Source of the DNA: Tolypothrix sp. PCC 7712
GTDB lineage: Bacteria > Cyanobacteriota > Cyanobacteriia > Cyanobacteriales > Nostocaceae
Assembly: GCF_025860405.1 (NCBI RefSeq)
Contig: NZ_CP063785.1
Span: forward strand, 4,774,001 to 4,838,000
DNA: 64,000 bases
Direction of reading: 5' to 3'
A program made the position numbers and the translations under genes. Positions 19,101-28,984 of this stretch are shown piece by piece. The stretch's first letter is position 1, and every line of letters starts with the position of its first letter. The notes under the pieces were generated by a model. It ran no database searches and was not told the DNA's origin. It saw only the letters and a list, made by a program, of their open reading frames with translations.

Positions 19101-20277
19101 CTTATCTGAAAGTGGCGATGCGGGAAATATCAAGCTTCAGGCAGCTAACACCGTAGAACTTAACAATGGTACAATCTCAGCCAGTACCAGTGGTAGTGGT
19201 AAGGGTGGTGAAATTACACTGGATACAGGCACTTTACAACTCAGCAATCAAAGTATCATCTCCAGTAACACCGCAGGTATTGGTAATGCAGGCGCAATTG
19301 ATGTTAAAGCTTCGGCGATCGCACTTAATCAAAGCACTATTAGTAGTCAATCTTCAGGTGTTGGTGACAGTGGTACAGTGAAATTTAACACTGGGACTTT
19401 AGATTTGATTGACAATGCGATTGTTTCCACCGCCTCATCCCAATCAGGAAAAGCGGGTAACTTAAATATTACCGCAGGCGATCGCATTAACTTACAAACT
19501 GGTTCACAAATTACCAGTCGCAGCACGGGAACAGGTAATGGTGGAACTGTGGAGATGAGTGGGCGGACGCTGATTCTCAAGCAAGATGCTCAAATTAGCA
19601 CCTCTACTGTTGCTAGTGATGGCGGTAACTTAGTGTTAAATCTGTCTGATTTTTTGCTGATGCGCGATCGCAGTCTCCTGAATGCCGAAGCTGGCACTAC
19701 AGGCGATGGTGGTAACATTAGCATCAATACTCCCTTTATCATTGGCTCTGGCAATAGTGATATTATTGCTAACGCTGTACGCGGTCGTGGGGGCAACATT
19801 AACATCACCACTAATAGCATCCTCGGTTTAGATTACCGCAACCAACTAACTTCCAACAGCGATATTACTGCCAGTTCCGAATTCGGTGTGAATGGCACTG
19901 TGCAGATCACCACACCTAACATCAATCCCAATTCTGGCTTAAGTCAACTACCCGCAAATGTGACTGATCCATCTCAACAAATTGTCAGTGGTTGTGCAGA
20001 TACCAGTGGTAGTAGTTTTGTCGCCACAGGTAGGGGTGGAATACCGCAAAATCCAATGCAGCAGATTTGGGGCGATCGCCCTTGGTCTGATACCCGCGAT
20101 ATCTCTGCGTTCCACACCACAAAACCAGCACAAGCTCAAATACCTACAACACCACAAATTCTTGTGCAAGCAACTGGCTGGCGACGTAACGCCAACGGCA
20201 AAATTGAGTTAGTTGCTAATCAATCACCGACCCAGATACAACCAGCCTTAACCTGTGCTGCTATAACTCAAAATTAA
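16132..20277 (+). CDS. Haemagglutinin-type exoprotein 2, longest, with internal tandem repeats
   Basis: 1381 aa. Signal peptide 1-26 (VHA|QV), TPS domain with NPSGMIFGPNASLNIGGS, C-terminal cap as in the other paralogues. The middle differs: about residues 390-680 carry repeated GNGGDITLT-type strands with 90-120 bp DNA units, and 840-1090 hold an 84-residue unit repeated three times (see repeat entry). These should extend the beta-helix, so this is the longest fibre. The 89-bp spacer before it and its first bases are nearly identical to those before paralogue 5, showing that the junction was duplicated. Role as for paralogue 1. Confidence 0.85.
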   Translation: MKLTFVRFAALGAICICAVDNHSVHAQVIPDNSLNTVVTSGSNSYSITNGTRVGGNLFHSFSQFSIPTGSSALFDNAADIQNIFSRVTGGNISHIDGLIQANGNANLFLLNPSGMIFGPNASLNIGGSFVGTTANSIKFADGVEFSASNPSVKPLLTMSVPIGLQMGQNSAPIRVETHLTTGQDLTLEAGSLDLQGELIAGRDLTLKAQDTVKIRDNATTPFLAQAGRNLTIQGNQSIDILALSHPVAALQSGGNLSLISNGNISGDAHFLSGGNLSFQTLAGTPGKFVSLYDPIIYANGDVVFGDYTGVALKVEATGSIEGGNIEITGPDVSVPSTDPDYLILTTEPAAILRAGVASVPTSNLPQLGFTTGTVAGLPPGSIRVSSIKTSNTTGGNGGAITLNAAGDIVTGNLDSSALLYFGNSGNGGDIKLFANGNISINGNVNSSSLSFLTSGSGGDITLTTTNGNLSVNGGLDSSVFGLNQGGNGGDITLTTTNGNLSVNGASSSLLTFYGTSGNGGKIILSTTNGNLSSQRSLLSFSSSIFGKSGNGGDIALTATNGNLSSQGRMESTARNGSKGGDITLTAINGKLSNQAELSSLSHSLTGNSGNGGDIILTAINGNLSNQSNLNSFSYSAVGNSGQGGDIALTAQNGDILGNGSNLYSFSVAPQGTANNGGSVRLDALNQISGLTVVTTSSAAEAGMVSILGQGDLAIADLAIQTSKPITIRTALTGTINIPADGKGRSGDVNISSAGNLTLTNTLIESDTKGRDSAGNVTLTSPGLTTLNNSQIFTTTKSTGQAGDVNVTTNRLSFLNGSSVNSSTSASGNAGDIIFNVPNTVELDNSKISASTSGSGKGGEIALNTGTLQLNNQSIISSNTTGIGNAGAIDVKANAIALNQSNITSQSLSESGDAGNIKLQAANTVELNNGTISASTSSSGKGGEIALNTGNLRLNNQSIISSNTTGIGNAGAIDVKANAIALNQSNITSQSLSESGDAGNIKLQAANTVELNNGTISASTSGSGKGGEITLDTGTLQLSNQSIISSNTAGIGNAGAIDVKASAIALNQSTISSQSSGVGDSGTVKFNTGTLDLIDNAIVSTASSQSGKAGNLNITAGDRINLQTGSQITSRSTGTGNGGTVEMSGRTLILKQDAQISTSTVASDGGNLVLNLSDFLLMRDRSLLNAEAGTTGDGGNISINTPFIIGSGNSDIIANAVRGRGGNINITTNSILGLDYRNQLTSNSDITASSEFGVNGTVQITTPNINPNSGLSQLPANVTDPSQQIVSGCADTSGSSFVATGRGGIPQNPMQQIWGDRPWSDTRDISAFHTTKPAQAQIPTTPQILVQATGWRRNANGKIELVANQSPTQIQPALTCAAITQN
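18649..19350 (+). repeat. 252-bp in-frame tandem repeat in exoprotein 2
   Basis: Units begin with GTAGAACTT at 18649, 18901 and 19153 (exact 252-bp period, 84 codons). The third unit is partial and more diverged. Each unit codes for VELxNxxISASTS, LQLNNQSIISSNT, and GNAGAIDVKA with a HIP1 site. The high identity between units 1 and 2 suggests recent expansion. Confidence 0.8.
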
Positions 20278-20340
20278 TTACCGTTACCAAACTTAGCAGA
20301 CTGGGAACAATAGATACGTCATAAAAACAAGAACTGGACT

Positions 20341-22794
20341 ATGAAATTTACTTTTGTCGGGTTTGGGATTCTCAGTGCAATCTCTGTTTCTGCTGTTTGC
20401 AACAATAGTGTTTACGCCCAAATCACACCCGATGGCACTCTCGGCACTGTTGTAAATGGTAGTAGTAATTACAACATTACTGAGGGGACTCGTGTCGGCA
20501 AAAATTTATTTCATAGCTTTAGTCAGTTCTCCATCCCTACAGGTAGTTCGGCATCATTTGACAATCCTACTGATATTCAAAATATTTTCAGTCGGGTGAG
20601 TGGTGGTAATATTTCCAACATAGATGGTTTAATTAGTGCCCAGGGTAACGCTAATTTATTCTTACTCAACCCATCAGGGATTATTTTTGGGCCAAATGCC
20701 AGCTTAAATATTGGTGGTTCTTTTATTGCTACAACAGCCAATAGTATTAAATTTGCTGATGGGGCAGAATTTAGTGCTGTTCCAAGTGCGGGTAAACCTT
20801 TGCTGACAATGAGTGTACCTGTGGGTTTACAAATGGGTCAAAATTCGGGGGGGATTACTGTCGAGGACTTAGGGCATCGGATAACAGGTGGGGTTCTTAC
20901 AGCTTTAGATCGCACTCAGAATCTTACAGGGTTACAAGTTAATGCAGGCAATACCTTAGCATTAATCGGTAATGAGGTAAATTTCTCAGGTGGGATTGTG
21001 GCAACCAACGGAGGTGGACATCTAGAAGTAGGAAGCGTGCAACAGGGTGAAGTCAGGCTTAATCCCAGTATGACAGGATGGAAAGGAGATTATTCCCAAG
21101 TCGAGAAATACAATAATATCGATCTAGGGCAACAATCTCTCGTAGATGCCAGTGGTAGCAATAGCTCAATTCAAATCCAAGGAAAAAACATCAACTTGAG
21201 CGCAGGCTCGGCTGTCGTGCTGCAAAACCTGGGGGAACAATCACAAGGAATTACTATTCGCGCTACAGGGTCTTTGAATTTAACAGGTAACACCTCAGAC
21301 CAAAAACTAGGCAGTATGATCCTAATTGATAATTTGGGAACAGGTTTACCAGGAGATATTTTGATTGAGGCGAATCAACTTTCTCTACAAGATGGCGGAG
21401 GGATTTGGAATAGGCCATTTAACACAGCCGATAGTGGGAATATTACTGTCAATGTTAAAGGATTGATTGACTTGAATGGCTTTGTCCGTGCCAATCCGTC
21501 TATCCCCACATCGATTAGAACAAACACCTCTAGATCCAGTAATGCAGGTGATGTTTTTGTTTCTACCAGTAACCTCAGAATTAGGAATGGGAGTGTTATT
21601 TCTTCTTCGACTCTAGGGTCGGGACAGGCTGGAAGCGTAAGGGTTATTGCCACAGAGCAGATCGAAATCCTTGGTAATAACCCTATTTCACAAGTACCCA
21701 GTTCAATTGCTTCGTCAACACGTTCGACGGGTAATGCAAATAGCAATCTGGTGAATACATCCAGATTAATTATTCGAGACGGAGGATTTGTGGGATCTAA
21801 CACTCTCGGTCAGGGTTCAGCAGGAAGTGTGACGATTAATGCTTCAGATTTTATTGAGGTGAGTGGTCGCGCATTAGGATCGATTACATCGAGTCGTATT
21901 CTTTCCAGCGCGGAAATTATCGACGCTGCTAATCGAGCCATTTTTGGACAACAAGACATTAGCACTGGTGATGCAGGTGCTTTGACGATTAACACGCCAT
22001 CATTACGGGTTACTGATGGTGCATTGATCACGGTGAAAAGTGATGGAACTGGCAAAGCGGGAGATTTACAGATTAATGCTCAGGCAATTTTTCTGAACAA
22101 CCAAGGTAGTATCTCTGCCTCAACAGCCTCTGGTAATGGGGGAAATATTCACTTGAATCTACAAAATTACCTGCTGATGCGTCATGGTAGCTTCGTTTCT
22201 GCCACTTCTAAGGGTGCAGGTAATGGTGGTAATGTGTCGATTAACTCACCTGCGATCGCGGGATTAGAAAATAGCGATATCATTGCCAATGCTGTTCAAG
22301 GTCGTGGTGGCAATATTAACATCAATACTCAAGCTATTTTCGGATTGCAAGGGAGCAACCAATTGACAAGCGCAAGTGATATTACTGCTAGTTCTCAATT
22401 TGGGGTAAATGGTACAGTTAATATTAATAATTTTGGTGTTGACCCCAATTCTGGTTTAGTAGAATTGCCAGTAAATTTTACCGATCCATCTCAACAAATT
22501 GCCAGTGGTTGTTCTAATAATACTGGTAGTAGTTTTATTGCTACCGGTCGCGGTGGAACACCACAAAGTCCAAATCAAGATGTGAGGAGCGATCGCACTT
22601 GGTCTGATGTGCGCGATATCTCTGCATTCCACACCACAAAACCAGCACAAGCACAAATACCAAAATCACCAGCAACACTTGTCCAAGCTACCTCTTGGCG
22701 ACGTAATGCCCAAGGCAAAATTGAATTAATTTCCGATAAATCTTCTGTGAATTTGCAACCATCATTAACTTGTGCGGCTGTTCATAAAAGCTGA
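20341..22794 (+). CDS. Haemagglutinin-type exoprotein 3
   Basis: 817 aa. Signal peptide 1-26 (VYA|QI), TPS domain with NPSGIIFGPNASLNIGGS, beta-helix middle, and the common C-terminal cap ending LTCAAVHKS. The middle block NGGGHLEVGSV...MTGWKGDYS...SLVDASGSNSSIQIQG is shared with paralogue 7 but not with 1, 2 or 5, so 3 and 7 form one subclass. It follows paralogue 2 by 63 bp without an obvious terminator, in keeping with co-transcription. Confidence 0.85.
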   Translation: MKFTFVGFGILSAISVSAVCNNSVYAQITPDGTLGTVVNGSSNYNITEGTRVGKNLFHSFSQFSIPTGSSASFDNPTDIQNIFSRVSGGNISNIDGLISAQGNANLFLLNPSGIIFGPNASLNIGGSFIATTANSIKFADGAEFSAVPSAGKPLLTMSVPVGLQMGQNSGGITVEDLGHRITGGVLTALDRTQNLTGLQVNAGNTLALIGNEVNFSGGIVATNGGGHLEVGSVQQGEVRLNPSMTGWKGDYSQVEKYNNIDLGQQSLVDASGSNSSIQIQGKNINLSAGSAVVLQNLGEQSQGITIRATGSLNLTGNTSDQKLGSMILIDNLGTGLPGDILIEANQLSLQDGGGIWNRPFNTADSGNITVNVKGLIDLNGFVRANPSIPTSIRTNTSRSSNAGDVFVSTSNLRIRNGSVISSSTLGSGQAGSVRVIATEQIEILGNNPISQVPSSIASSTRSTGNANSNLVNTSRLIIRDGGFVGSNTLGQGSAGSVTINASDFIEVSGRALGSITSSRILSSAEIIDAANRAIFGQQDISTGDAGALTINTPSLRVTDGALITVKSDGTGKAGDLQINAQAIFLNNQGSISASTASGNGGNIHLNLQNYLLMRHGSFVSATSKGAGNGGNVSINSPAIAGLENSDIIANAVQGRGGNININTQAIFGLQGSNQLTSASDITASSQFGVNGTVNINNFGVDPNSGLVELPVNFTDPSQQIASGCSNNTGSSFIATGRGGTPQSPNQDVRSDRTWSDVRDISAFHTTKPAQAQIPKSPATLVQATSWRRNAQGKIELISDKSSVNLQPSLTCAAVHKS

Positions 22795-22885
22795 AAAAAC
22801 TCACCATAACATTACACAGCCACCCCAATAGCAAACTTCACCTTGGGAAAACTAGACGCAAGGTAAATAATTAAAAGTTTGATTG

Positions 22886-25800
22886 ATGAAAGTAACTTTT
22901 GCTAACTTAGGTTTAATTGGTGCAGTCTACATCTTGGTGATTGGCAACAGCCATGTTCAGGCGCAAGTCACGCCTGATGGTACTCTCAGTACTCTTGTGT
23001 CTGGAAGTAATAGTTACAACATCACTGGCGGGACTGTTGTTGGCAATAATTTATTTCATAGCTTTCAGCAATTCTCTATCCCTACAGATGGTTCTGCATT
23101 CTTCAACAACGCTTCAGATATTCAAAATATTTTTAGTCGAGTTACTGGTGGTAATATCTCAAATATCGATGGTTTAATTAAAGCTAACGGTAGTGCAAAC
23201 TTATTTTTAATCAACCCCGCCGGGATTATTTTTGGGCAAAATGTCACCTTAAATATTGGCGGTTCATTTGTAGCGACAACAGCTAATAGCATTAAATTTG
23301 CTGATGGGGTTGAATTTAGTGCGGTAGATCCTGCCGCTAAACCGTTATTAACAATGAGTGTACCCATTGGCTTACAATTCGGGCAAGGTTCAGCCACCAT
23401 CACCAACCGTGCTGATCTTTCGACGAATCAGGGTTTAACCTTAGCTGCTAATGCAGTCCTGAGTAGCGGTGCGATCGCGGCTCCCAATGGCGCAGTGCAG
23501 ATTCAAGCCACCACTGGCGATGCCCAGTTACAAGCGATCGCTGCTCGTAGTGTAGACATCACCGCGAGTGGCAATGTCACCGTTGGTGCGGTGAGTACGA
23601 ATAGCTCAACTGATAACGGTGGACTGGTTACTATTCAAGCTGGTCGGGGAATAACCGTAAATGGTACTATTAATACAGGTTCTACTGCGGCGATCGGCAA
23701 CGCTGGTAATGTCTCCCTAGCTTCTGGTGGCGACCTCACCCTTCAATCCATCAATGCTTCTGTGGGAGCGCGTTCTGGTAGCACCAAAACCGACGGCAAC
23801 GGTGGAACTATCAATTTGCAAAGTGGCAATCATCTTCTCATCCAAGACGGCGCGACAATTGAGACTCGAAATAGCCGGAATCAGGGCGTTGGCAATAGTG
23901 GCGCTGTGAACATTGTGACGCGATCGCTGAGTCAATACGGTACGGTCTTCACCGATACCAGGGGCAGAGGTGATGCGGGAAAAATTACGGTGCAAGCTGA
24001 CGATCTGATTTTTATCCAAGGCAAAGAAGGAGGGACTCGTTCGGGATTTTCGGCGGTGGTAGATCGGGGCGCGCGCGGTAATGCCAACAACATTGCAATC
24101 AAGGCTAGAGCCTTGACGATGCGAGATGTCACCCTGTTATCAACTAACACCTTTGGGATGGGTAATGCCGGTCATATTGATATTCAGATAGACGAGTTAA
24201 TTTCCTTGTATGGACGGGTCAATATCTTCTCCAATGTGGAAAGCGGCGCGATCGGCAATAGTGCTGGAGTTAGTGTGCAAGCAGGCTCTCTTACCGCAGA
24301 ATTTATTGACTTCACTAAAGTCCCCAATATTTTCTCATCCGTACTGGGCGAAGGCAAAGGTGGCAACATCAACCTTCAGGTACGCGACTCGATTTCTCTG
24401 AGTGGTGCTAGAATTCGCGCCCTTGTAGATGGAAATGGCAAAGGAGTAGGCGGCGATATTGATATTCGGGTGGGCGGTGCGCTCTATGCCAACAATAATA
24501 CTCTGATCAACACCCGCGCCAGCACTTTTGGTAAAGCCGGAAATATCAATATTCAAGCCGACTCGATCACCTTAGACGGGGTACTCCCCGCCGAGGGATT
24601 TCCCACAACCATCAACACCTCAACCCGCAGTCCCAATGCTGGCGGTCAGATCACGCTGACGAGTCGAACATTTTCCCTCTTGAATGGTGCGCGTCTGGAC
24701 ACCAACACTTTAAATTCTGGAGATGCTGGTGATGTAACGATTCAAGCTAGCGAATTTGTATTGTTAGATGGCGCGGAGAAGACTGATCCCGCCTTATTTA
24801 TCTCTGGAAAACGCAATATTTCCGAGGGTCGTCTACCCAGTGTGATTCAGAGCGAAGTTCAGGGGGCTAACACCACTGGCAATGGTGGTGATATCAAAAT
24901 TCAAACGCCTGTGTTAATTGTTAGCAATGGGGCTTACATTAGTTCTAGTTCCAAAGGTCAAGGCAATGCAGGCAATATTGAGATTATTTCCGATGCAGTG
25001 ACTTTTGCGGGAGTTGCTCCCTCACCCCTGCTCAACGGCGATCCAAACCCAAATTTTCCCAGTGGTGCGTTTAGCCTAGCGACAGTAAACGGCAACGGCG
25101 GCAATATCACCATTAAGTCCACTGAGTCAGTGTCGATTAACAACAATGCTCAATTGTCCGTGAGTAGTAGTGGGAAAGGGAGTGCGGGAAACTTAGATAT
25201 TCAGACCAACCAGTTGCAACTCAATCAAGGCAGCCTCCAAGCAGAAGCAGTTGCGGGCAGCCAAGGCAATATTTTCATCGCCTCCGACGTGCTGTTGATG
25301 CGTCAAGGTAGCCAAATCACAGCCAACGCCAAGGAAAATGCCAACGGAGGCAACATCACAATTGATGCACCTATCATCTTGGGCTTAGAAGACAGTGATA
25401 TTATCGCCAATGCTGTACAAGGTCGAGGAGGCAATATTGAAATCTCTACCCAGGGAATTATCGGCTTAGAATATCGTTCGCAACTAACACCAGAAAATGA
25501 TATTACCGCCAGTTCACAGTTTGGGGTGAATGGTACAGTAGAGATTAATAACGTTGGTGTTGACCCCAATTCTGGTTTAGTGACATTGCCAGAGAATTTA
25601 ACCGATCCATCTCAAAAAATAGCTACAGGCTGTGCAGATATCAATAATAGCAGTTTTATCGCCACAGGTAGGGGTGGAGTATCACAAAATCCTATGCAGG
25701 AAGTGAGGAGCGATCGCACTTGGTCTGATGTGCGCGATATCTCTGCATTCCACACCACAAAACCAGCACAAGCTCAAATATCTACAACACCACAAAATCT

Positions 25801-25915
25801 TGTGCAAGCAACTGGCTGGAGACGTAACGCAATGGGCAAAATTGAGTTAGTTGCTAATCAATCACCTAGTCAGGTACAAACAGCCTTAACCTGTGCGGCG
25901 ACACCTCAAATTTAA
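22886..25915 (+). CDS. Haemagglutinin-type exoprotein 4
   Basis: 1009 aa from the ATG at 22886 (a TTG directly before it could add one residue). Signal peptide ends near HVQAQ. TPS domain with NPAGIIFGQNVTLNIGGS. The beta-helix middle is rich in GNAGN/GNGGN turns and differs most from the rest (HIP1-rich, higher GC, e.g. 23460-24560). Common cap ending LTCAATPQI, the same last residues as paralogue 1. The 3' end and following spacer match those of paralogue 1, so the 4-to-5 and 1-to-2 junctions are duplicates. Confidence 0.85.
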   Translation: MKVTFANLGLIGAVYILVIGNSHVQAQVTPDGTLSTLVSGSNSYNITGGTVVGNNLFHSFQQFSIPTDGSAFFNNASDIQNIFSRVTGGNISNIDGLIKANGSANLFLINPAGIIFGQNVTLNIGGSFVATTANSIKFADGVEFSAVDPAAKPLLTMSVPIGLQFGQGSATITNRADLSTNQGLTLAANAVLSSGAIAAPNGAVQIQATTGDAQLQAIAARSVDITASGNVTVGAVSTNSSTDNGGLVTIQAGRGITVNGTINTGSTAAIGNAGNVSLASGGDLTLQSINASVGARSGSTKTDGNGGTINLQSGNHLLIQDGATIETRNSRNQGVGNSGAVNIVTRSLSQYGTVFTDTRGRGDAGKITVQADDLIFIQGKEGGTRSGFSAVVDRGARGNANNIAIKARALTMRDVTLLSTNTFGMGNAGHIDIQIDELISLYGRVNIFSNVESGAIGNSAGVSVQAGSLTAEFIDFTKVPNIFSSVLGEGKGGNINLQVRDSISLSGARIRALVDGNGKGVGGDIDIRVGGALYANNNTLINTRASTFGKAGNINIQADSITLDGVLPAEGFPTTINTSTRSPNAGGQITLTSRTFSLLNGARLDTNTLNSGDAGDVTIQASEFVLLDGAEKTDPALFISGKRNISEGRLPSVIQSEVQGANTTGNGGDIKIQTPVLIVSNGAYISSSSKGQGNAGNIEIISDAVTFAGVAPSPLLNGDPNPNFPSGAFSLATVNGNGGNITIKSTESVSINNNAQLSVSSSGKGSAGNLDIQTNQLQLNQGSLQAEAVAGSQGNIFIASDVLLMRQGSQITANAKENANGGNITIDAPIILGLEDSDIIANAVQGRGGNIEISTQGIIGLEYRSQLTPENDITASSQFGVNGTVEINNVGVDPNSGLVTLPENLTDPSQKIATGCADINNSSFIATGRGGVSQNPMQEVRSDRTWSDVRDISAFHTTKPAQAQISTTPQNLVQATGWRRNAMGKIELVANQSPSQVQTALTCAATPQI

Positions 25916-26003
25916 CTAATCTTAACATAGAAAATGTGATAAATATTACTCAAACGGGAAGGATATATACGTAATAAAATATAAGATATTAAGATATAGT
26001 CTG

Positions 26004-28910
26004 ATGAAATTAACTTTTGTGAGGTTTGCCGTTCTGGGTGCAATCTGCATCTGTGCTGTTGACAATCATAATGTTCACGCCCAAGTAACTCCCGATAACA
26101 GTCTCAACACAGATGTAACCAGTAGTAGTAATAGTTACTCCATCACCAACGGCACTCGTGTAGGCAACAATTTATTTCATAGCTTTAGTCAGTTCTCTAT
26201 CCCTACAGGTAGTTCGGCATTATTTGACAATGCCGCAGACATCCAAAATATATTTAGCCGTGTCACGGGTGGTAACATTTCCCATATTGATGGTTTAATT
26301 CAAGCTAATGGTAACGCCAACTTATTTTTACTCAACCCATCCGGAATTATTTTTGGGCAAAATGCCAGCTTAAATATTGGCGGTTCATTTGTAGCGACGA
26401 CAGCAAATAGTATTAAATTTGCCGATGGAGTAGAATTTAGTGCCACGAATCCCAGTGTTACGCCTTTGTTAACAATGAGTGTGCCGATTGGCTTGCAAAT
26501 GGGTAGTAATACACAACCAATTCAAGTCAGTGGAAAAGGTAATGATGGGATTGTCCCGATCAATAATTTAGGAATAATCGGCAGTCCGACAAAGACCATT
26601 GCCTTAGTTGGTGGAGATATTAACTTGACAAGGGGTGTAATTACTGCACCAGCCGGTCGAATTGAAATCGGTGCTGTCGGAAGTGGGACAGTTAATTTAA
26701 TCTCCACACCCACAGGATTACAGCTAGATTATGCACAAGTGCAAGATTTCCGCGATATTAACTTTACACAACGTTCCTCCTTGTGGAATCCTCATCCTGT
26801 AGGTAATCCATTTGGTGGGATTCAAGTAGTAGGGAGAGATATTCGCCTCGACCAATCACAAATTGCTGGTGCAATTGTTGGTAGTGGGCAGGGTAGTAAT
26901 ATTACCGTGAATGCAGAGCGATCGCTGTTTTTGGGTGGAATTAATGCCAATGCTTTTGCTCCCAGTGCTTGGATTGTGAATCAGGTGGCGCAGACAGCAA
27001 CGGGAAATGGGGGAGCAGTCAAGATTCAAGCCGGACAGTTGACTTTAAAAGATGGTGCAGCGATTGAAACCTTGAGCCTGGGTAGGGGAGCAGCAGGTAA
27101 GGTAGAGGTAAAAGCAGATACAATTGCTATGAGTGGGACTGTTGCTGTCAAATCTCCTTTATTACCAACAGGAACTAGCAGTAGCCGTATTGCTAGTCAA
27201 ACTTACGCATCAGGAAATGGAGGAGATGTGAATGTAGTAGCGCGTCAATTGCATCTGCAAGAAAGTGGCGTAATTACAACGGTTGTCTTTCCTAGTGCAA
27301 CTGGGCGTGGGGGTGATATTTCCGTCAAGGTAGCAGAAGAGATGAAGGCGATATCAGCTCATCCGATCAGTTTTACTCCTAGTGGAATTAATGCTTATAC
27401 ATCAGGGACTGGTAATAGTGGCAATATCCACGTCTCTATAGGGAAATTACAGCTTTCAGATGGAGGGGATATTTTTACGTCTGCTATCCGGTTGGCGAGA
27501 ATACCTGGGACGGGTAGTGGTAATGCGGGTGATGTCACAGTAGTAGCACAGCAATCCATAGACATGGTAGGTGTACACCCACTCTTACCAACAGTGGCTA
27601 GTGGTATCGGTAGCTTTACCACAGGTTCTGGGCATGGGGGTAATGTGTCTGTGACTACTCCAAATTTGACAATGCAGGCTGGAACTGTGTTGTCGGCGAG
27701 CAGCTTACCAGTGTTTGGCATATTTGGCGATGCTAAACAGTCCAATAATTTAGGAAATAGTGGTAATGTCAGTGTGAATGTGGCAGAACGCCTGATCATC
27801 ACTGGCATCAATCAGTTTACTCAAGCTCCAACTTTGATCGGCAGTCTGACATTAGGCAATGGGGAAGCAGGTAATGTGACGATTCAAACCAATCAATTAG
27901 TTATCCACAATGGTGCATCAATCAACACCAGCACCCAAGCCACAGGCAATGCAGGGGCATTAATTATCCAGGCAAATGATATTTTAATAGAGGGGCAAAA
28001 TGTCTTCAGTTCTTCCATTGCTGCCAGTGCGCCCATTGTCAATGAGACTGCCAGACAATTTTATGGTTTACCAGATGCTCCTACGGGTAATGCAGGTAGA
28101 TTGAGCATTACAACCAACAGCCTCAAAGTCCGTGATGGTGCTTACATCAACCTAACCAACTCTGGAACAGGTAATGCGGGACAGTTAAGCATCCAAGCAG
28201 AGCAAATTTCTGTGGAAAATAGTCGTATTCGAGCAGCTACTGCCTCTGGGCAAGGTGGCGATATCAATTTAGATGTTGCAGACTTTCTCTTGCTTCGTAA
28301 TGGCAGTACAATCACGACAGAAGCGGGCGGTAATGGCAACGGTGGCAATATTACCATTAATGCTCCTCTCATCGTCGGATTAGAAAATAGTGATATTGTT
28401 GCTAATGCCTTTCAAGGCAATGGCGGCAATATTGACATTACCACTCAGGGAATTATTGGTTTAGAATATCGTTCACAACTGACCAGTGAAAATGATATTA
28501 CTGCTAGTTCAAAGTTTGGGGTGAATGGCACAGTAGAGATTAATAATGTTGGTGTTGATCCCAATTCGGGTTTAGTTGAACTACCCGCGAATATTACCAA
28601 TACATCCCAACAAATTGCTACTGGATGCGCTGATACAAGTAGTAGTAGTTTTGTCGCCACCGGCAGGGGGGGAATACCACAAAATCCGACGCAAGATGTG
28701 AGGAGCGATCGCACTTGGTCTGATACTCGTGATATCTCTGCATTCCACACCACACAACCAGTACAAGCCCAAATACCTACACCTCCACAGGTGCTTGTGC
28801 AAGCGACTTCTTGGCATCGTAACGCCCAAGGTAAAATCGAGCTTGTTGCTGCAAAATCTCCCACATCTATGCAACCATCATTAACCTGTGCAGCTATTCC
28901 CAAAAATTAA
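26004..28910 (+). CDS. Haemagglutinin-type exoprotein 5
   Basis: 968 aa. The N-terminus (MKLTFVRFAVLGAICICAVD) is nearly that of paralogue 2, with signal cleavage near VHA|QV. TPS domain with NPSGIIFGQNASLNIGGS. Its own middle class includes the segment GRIEIGAVGSGTVNLI and many GNAGN turns. C-terminal cap with ATGCADTSSSSFVATGRGG and a final LTCAAIPKN. The 5' end equals paralogue 2 and the middle does not, a mosaic that fits gene conversion or unequal crossing over. Confidence 0.85.
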   Translation: MKLTFVRFAVLGAICICAVDNHNVHAQVTPDNSLNTDVTSSSNSYSITNGTRVGNNLFHSFSQFSIPTGSSALFDNAADIQNIFSRVTGGNISHIDGLIQANGNANLFLLNPSGIIFGQNASLNIGGSFVATTANSIKFADGVEFSATNPSVTPLLTMSVPIGLQMGSNTQPIQVSGKGNDGIVPINNLGIIGSPTKTIALVGGDINLTRGVITAPAGRIEIGAVGSGTVNLISTPTGLQLDYAQVQDFRDINFTQRSSLWNPHPVGNPFGGIQVVGRDIRLDQSQIAGAIVGSGQGSNITVNAERSLFLGGINANAFAPSAWIVNQVAQTATGNGGAVKIQAGQLTLKDGAAIETLSLGRGAAGKVEVKADTIAMSGTVAVKSPLLPTGTSSSRIASQTYASGNGGDVNVVARQLHLQESGVITTVVFPSATGRGGDISVKVAEEMKAISAHPISFTPSGINAYTSGTGNSGNIHVSIGKLQLSDGGDIFTSAIRLARIPGTGSGNAGDVTVVAQQSIDMVGVHPLLPTVASGIGSFTTGSGHGGNVSVTTPNLTMQAGTVLSASSLPVFGIFGDAKQSNNLGNSGNVSVNVAERLIITGINQFTQAPTLIGSLTLGNGEAGNVTIQTNQLVIHNGASINTSTQATGNAGALIIQANDILIEGQNVFSSSIAASAPIVNETARQFYGLPDAPTGNAGRLSITTNSLKVRDGAYINLTNSGTGNAGQLSIQAEQISVENSRIRAATASGQGGDINLDVADFLLLRNGSTITTEAGGNGNGGNITINAPLIVGLENSDIVANAFQGNGGNIDITTQGIIGLEYRSQLTSENDITASSKFGVNGTVEINNVGVDPNSGLVELPANITNTSQQIATGCADTSSSSFVATGRGGIPQNPTQDVRSDRTWSDTRDISAFHTTQPVQAQIPTPPQVLVQATSWHRNAQGKIELVAAKSPTSMQPSLTCAAIPKN

Positions 28911-28984
28911 TTAAGGATTGCTGAAAGTTACTAATTTTACCAATAGGGCAAAACTAGATACACACTAAAAATTATTAATGAGTA

